The position numbers and the translations under genes are program-made. A model generated the notes under the pieces. It was not told the origin of the DNA. It worked only from the letters and a program-made list of their open reading frames with translations, and searched no databases. Below, one piece after another: positions 11,401 to 31,780 of a stretch of DNA of 64,000 nucleotides; position 1 is the first letter of the stretch, and every line of letters begins with the position of its first letter. The stretch is from Branchiostoma floridae (taxonomy: Eukaryota; Chordata; Leptocardii; Amphioxiformes; Branchiostomatidae). Location of the stretch: the NCBI RefSeq assembly GCF_000003815.2, contig NC_049995.1, positions 8,686,007-8,750,006 of the forward strand, given 5' to 3'.

Positions 11401-14400
11401 ACAATATGCTTTTTCCTATCAGGGAAAAGTTAAGATCATAAATGAACAAAGGAAAAAACAGATCTACACATGATAAAGAACTGTATAATCATGCACTGAT
11501 GAAAATCAACTGAAGAAACATAGGTCTGATTGGCTGCATTGAATGTGTTGATGGTTTCAAAATGTATTTTGCTCATAAAATGTGTTTTTATGTTTTTCAC
11601 AGCTCAGAAAAAGTCCACCAGAATAAAGCTGGGATCACCAATGAGTTCTATAATACAGAGGTGGGAAAGTAAAAATGATACAAACTTGAGTTCTATTCAG
11701 GTTTATGAAATTCAGTGCACAAGAAAGCTCAGGAATATTCATGGAAATTTAACCAAGATGATTAAGGTATGTTATGTTGATCTTTAGGGCGACAGATTTG
11801 GACAGTGCCATTCACAGTAACTCTGAGGGGAGGTACCTTCTTGGCATGCCCACTTTAACAGGTAATGTCTTAGTATGGAGCTTTTTTTAAGGGCATTTTT
11901 CAGTTTTCTCTTATAGGTAGCCTCTACTAAACATACAGACACTTATTGGTTTATATTCCTATCAATTCATGGAGGAATTTTCTCAGTGAGAGCATGAAAA
12001 TCATGCACATTTAACATGTAGTACGATCATATGAATAACATCCTAGCCTTGGTGCCATCCCTGTGTTTCTTTATGCTTAGGCACCTAGTACATGAGATAT
12101 TTTCCTCTAATGTACCTTTAAATATTTTTAAAAAGTTAATATAGGTTTTTCATGATTGTTCTAACATTACATATGTACATGTGGATTCAAGCAATTGTTT
12201 TTCCCTTCAGACATCAACATAGTTCTGCACCAGGAATCATCCCACCTAGACTTCATAAAAAGCTGTTTCCAAGCAGAAATAATTGACTATGTTATAGAAC
12301 ACAGGTTCTCCAAACTCCAGGTAGGGCCATGTTTTTTTATAAAAAGTTTTTTTGTGCAAATACTAAAGCTACATTTATTTCTTAATGCACGAAACATTAA
12401 AAACATTTGAATTATTTACCTTGTAATTTATGACACTGACGGCATTCAGATCTATTCATAGGATGTCTGTTGCTTTTATTTTTTATTTTCACATGCCCAC
12501 TCCATTATTTTCTTGCAAAAATTCGAAAACAAAGTGGTAGCCTAAGGATTAACATCGACTCTCATATGATTTTGCCGGGTATCCAAAGACTGCCACATTA
12601 ACAAAACAGTGTTATCATTAGGCTTAGTGGCGTGCCCTAGGGCACGTCACTAATGGATTTTCTAATAAAGTCTCAAATTCTTTAAGACTGTCTTGAATAT
12701 CCAGATATTATATGAAGTGTGCATACAGTGGGGATTACTGAATGCTGCAATAGATAATTACCTGCAACAGAAGGTTATGCAGGGATCGAAATACTTTTTT
12801 TTTGCTACATGCAAAATTGCAAGTTGGCAAAAATTTTACATGCAATTTGAAAAATTTACATGCAAAATACAACTAGTCTATACTGCAATGTTCTAGCCAG
12901 CATCCATCATTCTGTACTTTTTCTGTACTCTGAATTTTGCTGCTCAGGATGGATAAGAATTTTGCACATTCTCTCACTTTTGACGGACAGAAATCGGCAC
13001 ATAAAAATACAGACAGAACTTTAATTTTTGGAAAGATATCCACATAATCAGCATGTACGTTTGCAGCAAAGCCAAATTTTATTATTTATAACACCTACTG
13101 ACGACCGGTGACGATCTCCGTCAGGCAAAAAAAGGCAACGTGGCATCAGTATTTTTACTATAGGCCAGGTATTTTCAACATGCAAGATTGCAAGTTCAGA
13201 ATTTTTTTATGTGCAAATCTCAAAAATGACATGCAAATTGCAAGTTAAGTATGTGTATTTCGAACCCTGTTATGTTTTCGGTACCATTTATGTGTCTGTA
13301 TAACTGTGGAAGCTGTGAATAATAATGGATCCTTACAATATTTGGAAGGTTCATGTACATGTTTAGGTAGGGGTCAGGAAAACAAAGGACAAGTTCGATG
13401 ATGAGCCTCCTAGCAGCTTTCTATGGTACAGCAGCAGAGCGTCTGGTTTTGATATCTGATATTTTGGATGTGGCGGTCTTAAGGTATCCAGCACATAATG
13501 GCAGTTTGAAGGCCTGACATTATGTTATCTTCCAGGTTCATTCCAGTGTCCCATGCTATGACAACCAGGCCCACTCTCTCATTCCTAGTGACAAAGCATT
13601 CCAGTCCATGGTGGAACAAGGTAACCCTAGTCTAGTGGGAAAATCTTTTCCACTACCAATTTGCACTCACTTTCCTTACGTTTCGGTGTCGATCAGAAGC
13701 CTTCCTCAGAGCTTCTGACTGGAGTTCTGCTTCTCACCGCTATATGTAGCAGATGTAGGTGGCGCTTTTGCAGCGAGAACACAATCCCAAATGTGGCTAA
13801 CATTCCTAACGTAAGCAAAGTGAGTAGAAATTTGTTGTGTTAAAGAATTTTCCTATATAATACTGTATTGTACCAACCTGATGAAATCATTTTCAGAAAT
13901 TCCATCAATTTATTTATTGAAACTGACAAGACTATCAACCTGATAAAAGTTATAGGACTCAACCATAATATGTAAATGTAGTTCCAACTAATACTGTATA
14001 TTTTTTCAGGGGAAATGCTTATATAAGATACTTTATACATCAATACAAAATGCCAGTCATGTAGTTGAATTGAATCAACAAATATATACCCATCCAAACT
14101 CATTTGATGACTTATGTCTGATAAAATCTAATTTTCTCGAAAAAAAAACCAGCATATTTTTGTTGGTATTTGGCTGTGTAACATGGAAACTATCCTGCTG
14201 ACAATTCTTATGTTGACAAACTTAACACCATCATGAATTCATTTTGTTTTCATTCTTTGGATAAATTCTTTTAAACCGATAAGATAAAACTTTTTTTCTC
14301 CCATCCTAGCCAACCACAAAGCATTGTGGGAGCTGGTGGACTCTTCCCATGAGGTGGCAGCACAAGTCTTCCCATCATTCCATGCAGGTCTGGCGCACGC

Positions 14401-14491
14401 CGGTTGGACGACTCACCGCACGCAGCTCGGACCTGACGAGTGGAGGGCATCCTGGGATATCCACGGTCTCTCTGACAAAAAGTCTTACTAG
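2421..14491 (+). CDS. RUSF1: RUS family member 1 (DUF647 / root UVB-sensitive family), 15 exons
   Basis: The joined exons give 473 codons plus stop, close to the human protein (468 aa as remembered). Exons: 2421-2446, 4810-4960, 5379-5456, 5775-5889, 6419-6464, 6574-6606, 6931-7036, 7689-7790, 8503-8573, 10775-10959, 11603-11660, 11788-11861, 12211-12320, 13536-13620, 14310-14491. All junctions are GT-AG and in phase. Family signatures are visible: TGTLATQAVLKGVGVG, TGMLGRILFAWLQG, LDCDAKRWRLFADI, GGATRAALTMHQARR and NMADVSAKDGSQETLVNL, then a hydrophobic segment, LHLFANYNAV, and a C-terminal GWTTHRTQLGPDEWRASW block. The family is membrane-associated; the animal member's molecular role is unsettled, while plant RUS proteins act in UV-B and vitamin B6-linked signalling. 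The start is set by the 9-codon first exon, which joins exon 2 in frame; an internal Met in exon 2 is an alternative. Introns hold an antisense TRIM gene and several MITEs. Confidence 0.93.
2447..4809 (+). other. RUSF1 intron 1, mostly unannotated, with a diverged internal repeat
   Basis: I see no gene in this 2.4 kb intron. Two related stretches beginning GAATGACCT(G/T)AAATTTGG lie at about 2960 and 3121, suggesting an old repeat unit with a period near 160. A GC-richer block around 3250-3480 could be another dispersed repeat. Confidence 0.3.
6016..6300. mobile_element. MITE with about 90-bp terminal inverted repeats (Mutator-like by target duplication)
   Basis: The ends ATCCTCC...GGAGGAT extend into inverted arms of about 90 bp with a few mismatches and one 3-base indel. 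Direct repeats GCATTGCAGC (6006-6015) and GCATTGTAGC (6301-6310) flank it, agreeing at 9 of 10 positions, as expected of a target duplication. It is a non-coding insertion in RUSF1 intron 4. Superfamily is inferred only from the 9-10 bp duplication and long arms. Confidence 0.75.
8974..10317 (-). CDS. TRIM-like RING/B-box protein with multi-pass membrane C-terminus, intronless, nested in RUSF1 intron 9
   Basis: A single uninterrupted frame of 447 codons. The RING finger is at about residues 37-80 (SCSICLELF ... CQHTFCQDCL), which predicts E3 ubiquitin ligase activity. A B-box type 2 follows at about 122-153 (C-x2-H ... C-x2-C ... H-x2-H), then a coiled coil at about 165-290 rich in Lys/Glu. 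In place of a PRY-SPRY or NHL domain the tail (about 325-447) has four or five hydrophobic segments (for example LLKASVLAIWWLGFFAMGF and VILIVTLLVLSFSISL). Some TRIMs (TRIM13, TRIM59) end in one membrane segment; several is unusual. The first Met is at 10317; Met20 (MATAPPSL) is an alternative start. It lies wholly inside a RUSF1 intron on the opposite strand and lacks introns, suggesting retroposition or an expansion of single-exon TRIMs. Confidence 0.85.
   Translation of the reverse strand: MSTQNGLGYASHMSRSKTTMATAPPSLQAKFEEELSCSICLELFTRPKMLPCQHTFCQDCLKDHAGRGGTFQCPKLNCCQQINLPNMGVADFPSNTTVANLCDTLRKRTTRKNEDHVHKVKCTSHPSEDINLYCIQCQVPVCTKCLGEGHKGHSTTNLEAASQERKVSAKMLITEARKIMETYNKYLQDLRNKETALNTQKQERNDKIDEALHKAVQQLTEAKDSLKSKEDQEHTKTIKVLQAQKNEVLTDFAEISSACMATMKGLEKGGVELLCTETTLHEVVTKCKEKSLPTPMSVPTVEFQPTDPETLTLGKLSSHKPSWLWKIIGTFWLLLKASVLAIWWLGFFAMGFTFLMVFINHNDKNTNGVILIVTLLVLSFSISLYSLVQKGKLRSSSLLLFAICHVFWLSWILSVKLGNGKYDEVLGIMAPVILSCIISIGFIWKNN
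10450..10549. other. Assembly gap (100 N)
   Basis: One hundred N characters just upstream of the TRIM-like gene's start; the round number suggests a gap of unknown true size. Any upstream exon or promoter element of that gene may be hidden here. Confidence 0.99.
11299..11379. repeat. 27-bp tandem repeat, three copies, each with a CCAAT-type box
   Basis: Three head-to-tail units of 27 bp beginning CAGTTCTAAGC lie at 11299-11325, 11326-11352 and 11353-11379, nearly identical. Each contains CTGATTGG, a reversed CCAAT core. It lies in RUSF1 intron 10 and could be a small enhancer-like array or a plain minisatellite. Confidence 0.8.
12624..12653. repeat. 30-bp near-perfect palindrome
   Basis: Two 15-base arms meet at 12638/12639 around CCCTAGGG, with a single mismatched pair. 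It is in RUSF1 intron 13. Confidence 0.8.
12780..13269. mobile_element. CAGGG...CCCTG-ended non-autonomous element (copy 1)
   Basis: It starts CAGGGATCGAAATAC and ends GTATTTCGAACCCTG, inverted versions of each other. TTATG lies directly outside both ends. The inside is AT-rich with repeated TTACATGCAA / GCAAATTGCAAG words and no coding frame. The ends resemble hAT-type termini, but only five flanking bases are duplicated, so the class is uncertain. It lies in RUSF1 intron 13. Confidence 0.6.
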
Positions 14492-15218
14492 TAGCATTCA
14501 AAAGATGTTATATATTTTATTCATTTCATTTCGTAGATGGAATGTAATTTATCTAAACTCACTGTACTGAATGAGGAATTATTCTAACCATAGAGGTAGA
14601 GCATTTGAAATTAAGTTTCTAATCATACATTACAATACATTCGGAAATTTCCAAACACATTATATTACATTCAACTTGGAATATCCACTTCTTCGAACAA
14701 AGTTTACTAGAATGACATGTAGTATTCTAGCCATACTTTCCACCTGTACCTTATATTAGAAGCACTTACTTCTGAAAAGCTCACTGATATGATATTTTAT
14801 TTCTGATCATCAAAAGTATAAAGAATTTGTCAAATTCCTAGTATCATATCATATCATAAAATTTCAATATTTAATTCTCACAATATTGATAACAAGCAAA
14901 GTAATCTATAATATACTCTGTACTATTCAGTTATCAACTTATAGTGTTTATTGCAGAGCAGATGAAAGGAATAAGTGCCTTTACTCCTTAATTACCTTTA
15001 CACACAACAGTATATTGGCCTGAACATTTGCCAATATATATGTTTTGCTAATGATGATGATCATAATTTCTGTAGAACCACCAAATGTACTCAGTCTGGT
15101 AGCAACACTTGTCAAAACCATTACACTCAAATTTTTATTTCAGTATAATAAATTGCACAATAGATTTTTCTAATTCTCAGTGTCGTTTTGAATTCTCAGT
15201 TTAATTCTTACCATTTTA
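14492..15218 (+). other. RUSF1 3' flank, AT-rich
   Basis: No gene seen. An AATAAA at 15147-15152 is a possible RUSF1 polyadenylation signal, about 650 bases after the stop. Confidence 0.35.
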
Positions 15219-15547
15219 CAGGGCTCGAAATACCACCTGCATATGCACGTTAGTGCAGGGGAAATTAGATCTGTGCAGGTATTTCTAGCGTCTACCTGCA
15301 CCCAACCTGCACTGGGCCATGTACTGGATTTACATAAATGTCCTATGATGTAGGTGCATGTGGATTGTTATTAGCTGCATTGGCTATTACCACCTAATAA
15401 AGTAGAAGAAAAAATAGCAATAGTTCCTTAACAATTTTAGTAGGATCCATACTTCATAAATTCAGAGTGGTGCAGGTAAAATTTGTCTGGTGCGGGTAAT
15501 TTTCAATGTTACCTGCAGGTATGCAGAAAAAAGTATTTTGAGCCCTG
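15219..15547. mobile_element. CAGGG...CCCTG-ended non-autonomous element (copy 2)
   Basis: It starts CAGGGCTCGAAATAC and ends GTATTTTGAGCCCTG, matching the ends of the element at 12780-13269. ATTTTA flanks both sides. Subterminal CACCTGCATATGCA / TACCTGCAGGTATGCA words are also inverted. No coding frame. Confidence 0.65.
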
Positions 15548-15589
15548 ATTTTAGAACCAGTAACATAATCCATGAATATCTTCACTATA

Positions 15590-15767
15590 CAGTCAAACCT
15601 GTATTAGGGGCCACCTCTACAGAGGGGCCACCTGTCCATAGTGGCCACTTTTTGTCGGTCCCTTGTGTATTTTATCTACAAGTTACCACCTCTATACAGA
15701 GGCCACCTGTCTATAATGGCCAAATTTGTCCGGTCCCTTGAGTGGCCGCTATAGACAGGTTTGACTG
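15590..15767. mobile_element. Small Tc1/mariner-type MITE with TA target duplication
   Basis: The ends CAGTCAAACCTGT and ACAGGTTTGACTG are inverted repeats inside a TA duplication (15588-15589 and 15768-15769). The body holds two related units each carrying GGCCACCTGTC and CGGTCCCTTG. Confidence 0.75.
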
Positions 15768-15811
15768 TAATTATTTCTGCAATGTTCATTGAATGAGTAA
15801 AAATGGAAAGA

Positions 15812-18318
15812 TCATGGCATAGACACTTTCCCCTCTTTCAGCAGTTCCTCCTTCAGTCTGTGCTGTTCCGTGATTTTGTCACACAGAATCTCGTGTTCGC
15901 GGTCGACCTCTGCACTCCGACCGAACTGGTCCGACATGAAGGCATCCCACTCCTGCTTCCTCCCTTCCCTTCTGTTCTTCAGGGGGTCAGCCTAAAAAGG
16001 TCAAAGGTGAAAAGTAATGTTTTCAATACACCTCTTTCACACGGCGGACATGACAGAATGATCGAAAATGAGGTCAATGAGGCAAAGAAAGAAAAGCTAG
16101 GTACAGAATAAGTTCCCATTCAGTTTTTCTCCCAAACCACACTTATTTTCAGAATAAAAGATCAAATTAATAATATCATAAGTAGTGTTATGCACAGAAA
16201 ATATGTTGCAACTTAGAGTAGCAAAGATCATTCTCATAGTCCCGCACACCTCCATCAAAATGATCGACAAAATATAATTTAGAAACATAATTTAATAATG
16301 TAAAAAATTTGCATCATTTCTCTAATTGGTTGACTTGGTAATTGCCATGCTTTCATTGGTTGAACAGCTAATAATGATGGACCAGCCTAATACGTGCCAT
16401 GTGGGCTCATTTTCGACCTATCATGTCAGATGGGAGTAGATGGATGAAAAAGGTGTCTTCTTTCAAACTTACAGGGAAAGTTAATCAGAATGTATCTACA
16501 ATCTAGCCAGAATGTCTCTATAATCTAGCCACTCCTTCCTACCTTTGCCATTTTCTCCTCTGTTTCACTGATCTTCTCGCACATTGATGTGGCAACTCTC
16601 ACTGGGGTAACAAACATTATGTTGTATATGTAAACAATATCACATCCTTAAGACAGATATATAACAACTTTGACAAGATTTTGACAAGGTGAAGATACTG
16701 GATTCCGAACAGGATAAGTTTCCTAGGGCAGTGCAAGAGGCATTTACATCAAAATCCATCAAAATTCCCTCAACCAAGACGGGGGTCGATACCGACTTCC
16801 AAGCACCTTTGACCCTTTGCTGACGTCACACATCCAGTGACGTCACACTTCCTGTCTGGATGTGTGACATAGGCTTTGGGTCATTTCAGCTTGAAAAGGA
16901 TCAGAGGACTGATTGAAATCTTGATGGTAAGCGCTTTATTTTGTGCACAGATTTAAAGTGTAAAATTGTATCATAATAGCTATATTTTATTCAATAAGGC
17001 AGTCCACATCTCTGCTGGTACACCTAGCTCTTCTTTTGTCCCTCTACACCAGGGAGTCACAGGAAAATTTGGATACTGCATGTGCCACTACACAACCTGT
17101 ATTGACTAGAGTCTCCTCCTTGAGACTAACTTGGGGCCCAGTGTGAATGTGTGTGCATAAAATGGCAGGAGATCTAAACGGCTAGCCTGGTATCCAGCCG
17201 TATTATAGCTCCTGAGTCTCTTCTGTCCTCTCAGAGATATAGCAGAGAGGACAGAGGAGACAGAAACTATAATATGGCTGGATACCAGGCTACTAAACAC
17301 AAGGAGCTACAGTTTACAACAACTGTTTTGACTCACAGTTAGCTGTGACCTGTGCCAGGTTGTCCTCCAGGAGCATGGTGCATGCTGGGATAGTTTGTCC
17401 CATCTGTTGGGCATGGCCCAGAACAGCCTCCAGTCTCTCCTCCTCACGGTGGTTCCTCTTCCCCGGGGGGGGGGGGGGGGGAACAGCAGAGAAAATGGTT
17501 TTTTAGATTTGGAAGAAATTGTGACATTAAACCATCAAACTTGAGCCAATAACAAAGGAGTGTTTATCTGAAAAAAGTTCCTTGACAAAACTAAGGACAC
17601 CATTACAAGTTTGTCTCTTTTTCTGTGCAGATACGTGATACCTTGATACCAATGAATAGAATAAGAAAAAAGTAATAGTTATAGTCCCTGTTTTAAGTGT
17701 TTAAGGTGCTCTTTTGTTGGCTGGATGGCCTCTCTCACACCCCTCGCAAACCAGTCCGGATCCTGATCAAGAATGACAGTCCTCTCTGCTCTATGTCAAT
17801 TTTGTATCATAATTACATGCATAAGGACCAACCTCAAACTCCCTTATGAAGCACTTGATCTCTCCCTGCACCACAGGCCTGTGGTCCAACAGTCGGGCAT
17901 GGATCTCACCAACATCTGAGGGGAAATAAAAACATAACGCTAGTTCACGATGCCACCTACATTACAAGGGTCATTAACCTCTCAAAAATCGTGACCAAAT
18001 CTCCAATGATTCCGATGTCTCTCAAGACATACGCATATTCCAAATATCAAAACAAAGGCAGTCCAGATCCAGCGCATACTCGAGTTATTTTGTTGACAGT
18101 CACAAACTCACATAGACACATATGCACGAACAACGGTCTCGTTATTCTGGTATAAAGCGCGCATACAACTGATTCAAAACACATCTACAATGTTCCTTGT
18201 GCTCTCAGACTACTTTTCTGCACTCCATAACCCCTTAATCGTCACAAATTTCGCATAAATCTACCAAATCCACACACGGAAGCACTCACAAACCTTTCAC
18301 AACACCTTCCGCCGCCAT
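15812..18318 (-). CDS. BLOC1S5: BLOC-1 complex subunit 5 (muted homologue), 5 exons
   Basis: The exons give 155 codons plus stop: 18294-18318, 17833-17915, 17337-17457, 16543-16601, 15812-15991, all in phase. The product starts MAAEGVVK and continues DVGEIHARLLDHRPVVQGE, a close match to the conserved N-terminal block of the human protein (DLGEIHSRLLDHRPVIQGE as remembered). It then has a long helical, probably coiled-coil region and ends with an EWDAFM ... AEVDREHE block that matches the human C-terminus. BLOC-1 is a cytosolic complex in the biogenesis of lysosome-related organelles. The acceptor of exon 3 is odd: its pyrimidine tract is a run of about 19 C (G-run at 17465-17481 on the plus strand). 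The start ATG is in AAAGATGGCGGC, a YY1-type motif, 439 bp from the ADAT2 start on the other strand. Shorter than the human protein (187 aa), mainly at the N-terminus. Confidence 0.92.
16681..16802 (+). pseudogene. Remnant resembling a Penelope-like element GIY-YIG C-terminus
   Basis: The plus strand reads VKILDSEQDKFPRAVQEAF and then a TKTGVDTDF stretch. It resembles the end of the endonuclease region of Penelope-like elements (DxExxxFxRxVxEAIYI ... NRDGGR). It is short and decayed, in BLOC1S5 intron 3. Confidence 0.45.
17185..17290. mobile_element. Short MITE (GCCTGGTATCCAGCC ends)
   Basis: Nearly the whole 106 bp is an inverted repeat: GCCTGGTATCCAGCC at the left end and GGCTGGATACCAGGC at the right, with arms of about 48 bp and TA on both flanks. 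The ends resemble those of the element nested at 39832-40251. Located in BLOC1S5 intron 3. Confidence 0.75.
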
Positions 18319-18757
18319 CTTTATCTGACCTTTGACCTATCAATAACCAGTCGTTAACCTATTGAAACTTCTTCCAAACAACCTTAACTCAAGACTAGAG
18401 TCGCATACAAACTACCTCAAGTTCCTACAGGTTTATTGAAGATTGTAACAAACATAAACGTTTCAATTTTGTGCTCTGAATTTTATGACTTTTATTGCGT
18501 AATCCATACAGTGGGATAGTCTATCTACGGCAAGCCAGAAAAGACATTTTACAAAACCATTTTTAAAAAGTATTTTAGATTTTATCTGGCAGAATTTCAG
18601 GTATTTTTCATGTCATATCATAATCATAATTTTTTAAATTGAAATTAATATTGTTTTGATATGTCTATGTATTAAAACGAATATTTTATGTTATGTTGCG
18701 GTGTAAAAGTCTTTTCTGGTTGACCGTAGTTGACCTCTGTGCTGCACTATTTTCATC
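18319..18757. promoter_or_regulatory. Bidirectional intergenic promoter, BLOC1S5 / ADAT2
   Basis: The 439-bp interval separates two divergent start codons. Both starts sit in ATGGCG(G) contexts fitting the YY1 initiator motif (AAAGATGGCGGC on the minus strand, ATCATGGCGGAC on the plus). No TATA box is evident next to either. Shared regulation is inferred from the arrangement. Confidence 0.5.
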
Positions 18758-28100
<9,343 letters not shown>

Positions 28101-30866
28101 ATCTGGCAGACTCCTTCCCCTATTTGCAATATAGTTCTTTCCCTTGCCATCTACTGCTGCCATATATAATACAGGATTCCACAGACATAGGAAAAGGCCT
28201 TTTCATAGTTCGTGTATGCACATAGTGACTGTATCACATGTACCTCCCCTTTGTACTGTAAATGCCCTTACGTTCACTTGGAATTAATTTTTCAGTTGGG
28301 AGAAAATTTCGCAGTTGAAACATTGGTGGGAGCAGGGTAAGAAGACGGAACAAGCATTTTTCTTTTTTTTTCTTGGTTTTAAGTTCACTGCAAAACCTGC
28401 AAAGTTATATAATTTCACTGTGAAAATTTTAACATCTACAGTATCACCATCCTTGTTCTTTGCTTACTATATGGAAGGAAGCTAGAAAAAGAAGTTAGTA
28501 TATATGGGAGAATAATATTGATAGATACTAGAAATTTTGTTGTTGTTGGCAATGTCATTAGAGAATGTGAGGAGAAAGAAATTGATAAAGGTCTTGATGA
28601 TGGAAAAATTAACAAGTCTTGGAGTATTCAAAGTCTTGAACAAGAAATTCGAATGTCTTAAAATGTTTCTTGAAGACGCAATATAAACACTATGCCTGTA
28701 GTCTAACTGTGAAAAGGGTCTTACTACTAAATAGAATTTAGTTGATAATATATTATTCTTAAAAAAAGAACTTAAGATTAGGATCTTAATAGAGGACGGT
28801 ATCAGAGTGTCTCCGGGTTTGTTTTCCGAAAGTGTGAGTCAGTAGTGCAATGTACAAGACGGAGTTTAAGTAACCAGGATATCTATGAAAGGAAGAAAAC
28901 GCCTAAAAACTGTGAACTTTATGATGTGAAACTCTACAGAAGTTAATGATGTAGCAAACACATTAACTATACAGACAACAGACAGGAAAGTACCAGTGTA
29001 CTACCACATTGATATGCAGACTACAACTACATTGTACAGGTCCCTTATAAGAATGGCCTTCCTCTATCTATATCCATTAGAAGGTATCAAGCTAGACAAT
29101 AGATACAAACAATTATATCAGAGATAGAAAACTGCAAGTTTCTTGAAGACGAACGATAGATGAAATTTAGAATTTGTAATGTTTGTTTTTTGTGACGAGC
29201 AAGTGATGTCCTATCACGAAAAGGAAGCACTTTGTTTTTTCAAATCACTTGTTTTCTAAGCAAAAACCACTGGAGAAAACGGCAATGTAGGTTTCGAGGT
29301 GAATCGTTGTGACTCTAAGCCTATGTATGCAAGACTTGTCTGGTTTGGAAAAAGTGAATTCTATTTTGTGAGATGAATATATCTCTCTACGGTATTGGAA
29401 TACTTTATTTTTATGTAAGTATCCAGAGAAACTAAAGAGCCTCAATGTACTGAAGTATTATTCGGACTGTTTCAAAAGTGTTTTTGTTGCTTTAATAGGC
29501 GTGATTTGGGTTGGTTTGGAAGTTATCAGGAATGTTGCCAGATTGAAATTAGGTGAAAATTGTGCTTTGAAGTGTTGGCTTTAATATTGGGTGAATTCAA
29601 ATAACTACAAGAGAGATTCGAGTCTCTGAAAAAGAAATTCTACAAAGCCTTGTTTGTTCAAATTATAGGACTGGTGTGACCACCTGTAATACATGTATAT
29701 GATTTGAATAGACTCTAAGTAAGTAAATAAGAAAGATAAATTGAAGAAATTACTGGTAAAGCTAGGTGGGTCATATGTGATTATGAGAGTATAGTTTTTG
29801 TGCAATTTGTTCTTTTACCCAAGTTGATTTTGTCCAGCAGTGAAAGATATTTTTTTTACTTTTTGCAATAATTGTGCAAATGTTCTACATTAAATTTTGA
29901 TATGTAATGTTTGTTCTTGATGTGATGATACATTAAGATTCTGGCTTTTCTTTAGAAATTATATAAAACCTATAACTATTTTTGGATGATGAAGATGTCA
30001 TAGATCACACATTAGATGATCATATATTATATAGTGATATGAAATTTATATTAGTTTCTTTACTTATTTCTTTTATTATACTATTTTTGTTTTACAAAAT
30101 TTATGTTTTCAAATTTTGTACTTAAGTTCAATTTAGTTCAATGACAGTACTGCAGAGGTGTTTTAGACAGTCACAAAGTTCCAATGTTTTGTTGCACTTT
30201 CTATTTTTGTAACAGTATATATATGGATATGATGTTATATATACGTACCGCAATAACTGGAGTGATAGTATAATTGTGACTATGGAACTTTTCTGTTAAA
30301 ACTATTATATTCAAGCCCCACCAAATGTAGTTACTTGCTTTATGGTCACACTTAACCATATGCACATGTACTTTGAATTTTATATTTTATACAATTTGGT
30401 ACAGTTTAAGTAATAATGAGCACAGCAAAACTTGTAATGTTGTGTAGTGCACATTTAACAATAGTTCTGGTATGTGCATGAATTTTTTTCCAAATTGCTA
30501 GTAATTCTGACAATTCAAAATAAGACTACACCCAGTATAAAACGATTCTGTAGCCATTTTTTGGGTATATTTTGTATTATGTAATATTTTACATGATTAT
30601 CTAACCTCCATTGGCATTATTGCCTTTATATTTTGCAAGAAATTATTTAAGATTTTTGCAATTCTATCCACTAAGCAAGTAATTACATTGTTAGGGGCTT
30701 TGGTAGGACAATGTTTTGTTAAGAAAGTATTGTTTGTTATAAGTGAAAAATGCCAAAAGGCTGTGTGCAAATTGTGTAGGTTGCCAAAGCTGTGGATAGT
30801 CATTGGTCAAAACTGTACATACAGAGTCATATGTAGTATCACAGACTGACAGATGTTGATAAATTG
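28101..30866 (+). other. ADAT2 3' flank, gene-poor AT-rich stretch
   Basis: After the ADAT2 stop there are no convincing exons; the stretch could include a long 3' UTR. I see only simple AT-rich sequence here. Confidence 0.4.
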
Positions 30867-30955
30867 ATATATACTGGGTTCTTGTAGCTACACAGCCAAA
30901 GTGTAAACAGAAAAATAATGCACTTTGATTGTGTAGCTAAGAACCCAGTATATAT
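30867..30955. repeat. 89-nt hairpin with about 35-bp arms
   Basis: The left arm begins ATATATACTGGGTTCTT and the right arm ends AAGAACCCAGTATATAT. The arms pair over about 35 positions with a 2-base bulge and one or two mismatches around an AT-rich loop of about 16 bases. The size fits a precursor hairpin or a very small foldback element. Confidence 0.75.
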
Positions 30956-31523
30956 GTACATAGAGAGGTCCCTTATTTTTGTGGAGAGAGAGATCAGAAA
31001 GTTATATACATGACTGGAGAGAGATATAGCTGAACACATATATGTACATGGAAAAGCTAAACTCCTAACGTGTGTACAGAGAGCAATATGGTCGAGTTTC
31101 AGGAATGCTACAAAAAGTCTTGAAGAAAGTTGTAACAGAGTCAAAAATATATATTTATGCAAGCGCAGTTGTCCCTAGAACGGTGATCCCTCAATTGGAA
31201 AAAGAAAAAAGTTGTATACGGTTCAGGCTGGAAAGAAGATTCTAGCAAAAGATAAAAGCCTTTTGTTTGCCATGTCTTGTGTTGAAGAAAGAATGGTCTG
31301 AAATACGAGATGCGATTCATTAGAAGATAGAAGGAAAGTTTATGGAGTTTGGTGAAGATTTGCAGTGCAATAGAATAAGCCGTTGATAGGTTATGTTATG
31401 TTTATTTATCTACTGGTTATTTAAGAGAAAGATTGGTATATCAGACCAAGAACAATAAAAAGCAATGCAGTATCAGTCTGAAATGTTTGTTTTCATTGTC
31501 CCTTGGAAGGGAGCTTCTGATTC

Positions 31524-31780
31524 TTAAGCCGGGTACGTTCGCTCTTGCGTATTCAAGTCCGTATGAGGCCCGTGTGGAAGTCTTAGCCTTTGTCAGTCTC
31601 CACGGATCGCTGGAAAAATAGTAGAGATTGGAGAAATATAACCAAATAATATGCCAGAAGAGTTAGTTGTCCGAGGAGTATGGTTTGCGACCGGCTAAAT
31701 CCTCTGGCTATATTTGTCCGATTTCTACTTTTTTCCAGTGACCTGACTTGAATAAATTCCCACGTGTGAACTAACCTTAA
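31524..31780. mobile_element. Diverged MITE with TTAA at both ends
   Basis: TTAA lies at 31524-31527 and 31777-31780. Inside, TATTCAAGTC and GACTTGAATA, and further in GCTGGAAAAATAGTAGA and CTACTTTTTTCCAGTG, are inverted. TTAA targeting would fit piggyBac or Kolobok relatives. The arms are well diverged. Confidence 0.5.
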
